Part shown: positions 30,148 to 32,179 of the stretch, one piece after another
How positions within the stretch are numbered: position 1 is the stretch's first letter
Layout of the letters: each line of letters starts with the position of its first letter
DNA from: an uncultured Thermomicrobiales bacterium
GTDB lineage: Bacteria > Chloroflexota > Chloroflexia > Thermomicrobiales > CADCWN01
Direction: 5' to 3'
Length of the DNA stretch: 32,179 nucleotides
Assembly (NCBI GenBank): GCA_902806415.1
Contig: CADCWN010000065.1
Span: forward strand, 1-32,179
Notes under the pieces: model-generated
The model's database searches: none
What the model was told of the DNA's origin: nothing
Seen by the model: only the letters and a program-made list of their open reading frames with translations
Program-made: the position numbers and the translations under genes

Positions 30148-31320
30148 TCACCTCTCCCGCGCGCCGATCAACGGCAAGGAGGTGGTCATAATCTGCTCGA
30201 AGGTGGCGGCGTTGTTGGCGGCGACCTCGCAGACACGCGGGATGGGCGGGCAGGCGTCGGGCGCGTCGCGCATCAGGCCGGGGAGGTCGTAGGGGGCGTG
30301 CGGTTGCCAGCGGTCGAGCCAGGCTTGCGGCACCGCATCCGGCACCCGCTGGCCGCTCAATCCCGCCCAGACGAGGGTCCAGGCGCGCGGCACGACGCAC
30401 CAGATATCGTAGCCGCCGCCGCCGAGGGCGATCAGTCGCCCGTCGCAGGACTCATGCGCCAGGTTGTGCGTGAGGGCCAATGCCCGCTCGAAGGTGCGCG
30501 TCGTGGCGTGCAGATGGGTCAGCGGATCGAGGAAATGCCCGTCGCAGCCGTTCTGCAGCACGATCACATCCGGGCGGAAGGCGCGCACGACCGCCGGGAC
30601 GATCCGCTCGTAGCCCACTAGCCAGGAGGCGTCGTCGGTGAAGGCGTCGAGCGGCACGTTGATCGCGTAGCCGCGGCCCGCGCCGCGCCCGCGCTCGTGG
30701 ACCGCGCCGGTGCCGGGGAAGAGGTAGCGCCCAGTCTCGTGGAAGGAGAGGGTCAGCACCTCAGGCGTATCGTAGAAGAGTTCTTGCACGCCGTCGCCGT
30801 GGTGGGCGTCATTGTCGATGTAGAGGACGCGCGCGCCATAGCGCTCGACGAGCCAGCGGCAGACGATCGCGGCGTCGTCGTAGACGCAGAAGCCAGCGGC
30901 GCGGCTCCGCATCGCGTGGTGCAGCCCGCCGCCGATGTTGAAGGCATGGTCGAAGCGCCCGGTCATCACCGCCTCGGCGGCGACGAGCGAGCCGCCGACG
31001 AGGGTCGCTGCCGCCTCGTGCATCTGCGGGAAGATCGGCACATCCTCCGTGCCGAGCCCGAAGCGCGCCGCCTCCCCGGCGGGCAGCGCCCCCGCGCTCG
31101 CCGCGCGCACCGCCGCGACATATTCCGGGCTGTGGCCCAGCACCAGCTCCGCCTCGGTCGCCTGGCGCGGCGGCAGGAGTTGCCCTTCGGCATCGAGCAG
31201 CCCGCAATCGGCGATCAGGTCCATGGCCAGGCGCAGGCGCAGGGGATTGAACGGGTGCTCGTCGTTGAATCGGTACTCGTGATACTGGTCTCCGTAGACC
31301 AGCGCCGTGTGGCAGCCCAT
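30148..31320 (-). CDS. AcuC/histone deacetylase-family protein
   Basis: The 390-aa protein has the class-I/II-type deacetylase core: the paired His HH134-135 in GGGLHHAM, the Zn-binding DNDAHHGDG (D169, D171, H173), a third ligand candidate D260 in QNGCDGH, and the late Tyr Y304 in GGGGYD. AcuC-type bacterial members remove acetyl groups from lysines such as those of acetyl-CoA synthetase. ATG 31320 has an AAGGGCGAGGGCGG region just upstream; the family N terminus CHTALVYGDQYHEYRFNDEH then starts at residue 3. It is convergent with the ComB-like gene, whose stop is 21 bases away. No acetoin or acetyl-CoA synthetase gene is near. Confidence 0.9.
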   Translation of the reverse strand: MGCHTALVYGDQYHEYRFNDEHPFNPLRLRLAMDLIADCGLLDAEGQLLPPRQATEAELVLGHSPEYVAAVRAASAGALPAGEAARFGLGTEDVPIFPQMHEAAATLVGGSLVAAEAVMTGRFDHAFNIGGGLHHAMRSRAAGFCVYDDAAIVCRWLVERYGARVLYIDNDAHHGDGVQELFYDTPEVLTLSFHETGRYLFPGTGAVHERGRGAGRGYAINVPLDAFTDDASWLVGYERIVPAVVRAFRPDVIVLQNGCDGHFLDPLTHLHATTRTFERALALTHNLAHESCDGRLIALGGGGYDIWCVVPRAWTLVWAGLSGQRVPDAVPQAWLDRWQPHAPYDLPGLMRDAPDACPPIPRVCEVAANNAATFEQIMTTSLPLIGARER

Positions 31321-31441
31321 GCCGCCCTCGCCCTTCCCCATCACACGCTCCACGCGCCCCACACGCCTCTCGACCCGATCCTCGCTGACGCTGTGGCTGG
31401 TCGCAAGCGGCGGGCCGCGACACAAACGGCGGGGCGTGTCC

Positions 31442-31450
31442 TGCTACAAT
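31442..31450 (+). promoter_or_regulatory. Extended -10 promoter of the methyltransferase gene
   Basis: TGCTACAAT, ~60 bases before the GTG at 31513; no -35 match. Confidence 0.45.
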
Positions 31451-31512
31451 CGCCCGCATGGTGCCGCCGACCCCGTGTGCGCCACGAGCCGTGAACGCAA
31501 GGAGCGTGACCC

Positions 31513-32088
31513 GTGCATCGTTTCAACCCGGACAATCGCCACCGCTTGCTCAGCGAGCAGCGTTACGCGCTGCTGCCGCCCGATCGTGTCCTCGATCTCC
31601 TCCCCCTACGCCCGGAGATGACCGTCGGCGATATCGGCTGCGGGCCGGGCTTTTTTACCCTGCCACTGGCCGAGCGACTGACTGCGGGGCGGGTCTTCGC
31701 CGCCGATATCGAGCCGGTGATGCTCCAGATGGTCGGGGAGCGCGCCGGGGCGGCGGGGCTGACCAATATCCAGACAATACTGACGGAGGAAGCCGCGATC
31801 CCCCTGGACGCCGCGAGTTTGGATGCCGCGCTCCTGGCGCTGGTCTATCACGAGGTCGGCGACCGGATCGGTTACCTCTCGCTCCTCGCGCGCCTGGTGC
31901 GACCCGGCGGTTGGCTGGCGCTGATCGAGTGGGAGCGCCGCGAGAACCCGATCGGCGGCCCGCCGCTCGCCGCGCGCATCCCGCCCGCCGAGGCGACGAC
32001 CGAACTCGCCACGACGGGCTGGCGGGTAACCGCGCAACACCCCTTGAACGACTGGATGTACATGCTCGTTGCCGAGCAGATACCGTAA
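31513..32088 (+). CDS. SAM-dependent methyltransferase, class I
   Basis: The 191-aa product has the AdoMet motif I VGDIGCGPGFFTLPL (38-52), an acidic motif AADIEP (residues ~63-68) after it, and LVRPGGWLALIEWERRENP as motif III-like. It lacks a clear substrate domain; UbiE/Methyltransf_11-type small methyltransferases have this length. The start is GTG 31513 with AAGGAG ~9 bases upstream. The substrate is unknown. It is followed by 91 bp without features I can identify. Confidence 0.85.
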   Translation: MHRFNPDNRHRLLSEQRYALLPPDRVLDLLPLRPEMTVGDIGCGPGFFTLPLAERLTAGRVFAADIEPVMLQMVGERAGAAGLTNIQTILTEEAAIPLDAASLDAALLALVYHEVGDRIGYLSLLARLVRPGGWLALIEWERRENPIGGPPLAARIPPAEATTELATTGWRVTAQHPLNDWMYMLVAEQIP

Positions 32089-32179
32089 GACGGATGACAG
32101 CGTATGTCCAACATTCCCGCGTGAAGTGCGCTCTTCTTGCACGTTTTCCCGACAGCGGGCTTTCTAACGTACTGTTAAC

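Overview
The window is a dense, GC-rich stretch (roughly two thirds G+C by eye) of a bacterial chromosome with about 36 protein genes and no rRNA, tRNA, CRISPR array, transposase or phage gene that I can see. The gene content and style suggest Chloroflexota, perhaps a Thermomicrobia relative: a pair of bactofilins, a secreted protein with paired 'FGYP...VQYFERA' repeats, a pterin dehydratase/VOC fusion, frequent GTG/TTG starts and short intergenic repeat families. This placement is inferred from gene families and style, not from a marker-gene phylogeny.

Layout. 1-5 kb is stress-like: a DUF2231-Rieske membrane protein cut by the window edge, a transaldolase with an extra acidic tail overlapping a small tail-anchored protein, a YflT-like glycine-rich protein, an SRPBCC protein and an orphan OmpR/PhoB-type response regulator. 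5.4-10.9 kb holds a membrane-anchored SDR, two tandem bactofilins, two small membrane proteins and a 6-phosphofructokinase with PPi-type signatures. 10.9-14.4 kb is the conserved rpmH-rnpA-yidD-yidC-jag block behind a consensus promoter, without dnaA or an origin beside it. 14.4-20.2 kb carries a PRC-barrel protein, anmK and a tightly coupled four-gene operon (ABC-2 permease, Wzt-like ATPase, small coiled-coil protein, GT4 glycosyltransferase) that probably makes and exports a surface glycan. 20.2-26 kb has a YhdH-type reductase flanked by two small proteins, a membrane-anchored lysozyme-fold protein, an alpha/beta hydrolase, a YggX-like iron protein and a secreted propeller protein. 26-32 kb carries a nucleoside hydrolase, a long-chain polyprenyl diphosphate synthase behind a palindrome-bearing leader, the pterin dehydratase/VOC fusion broken by an in-frame TGA, a ComB-like phosphatase, an AcuC/HDAC-family deacetylase and a methyltransferase.

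The most unusual signal lies between genes. Two gene junctions are filled by elements made of inverted arrays of a seven-base unit (GTCGTGA in one, GAGTGCC in the other; both read ACTCNNN on the opposite strand) around a spacer of about 70 bases, running almost exactly from stop codon to stop codon or to the next ribosome site. Two other gene 3' ends carry 8- to 9-base tandem arrays, and a 95-bp hairpin element with perfect 24-bp inverted ends lies between the PRC-barrel gene and anmK. Other points of interest are three TTGCA boxes phased at 11 bp beside the PhoB-type regulator, a perfect 20-bp palindrome just downstream of the predicted promoter of the prenyl synthase, and the nonsense codon at position 8 of the pterin dehydratase fusion.
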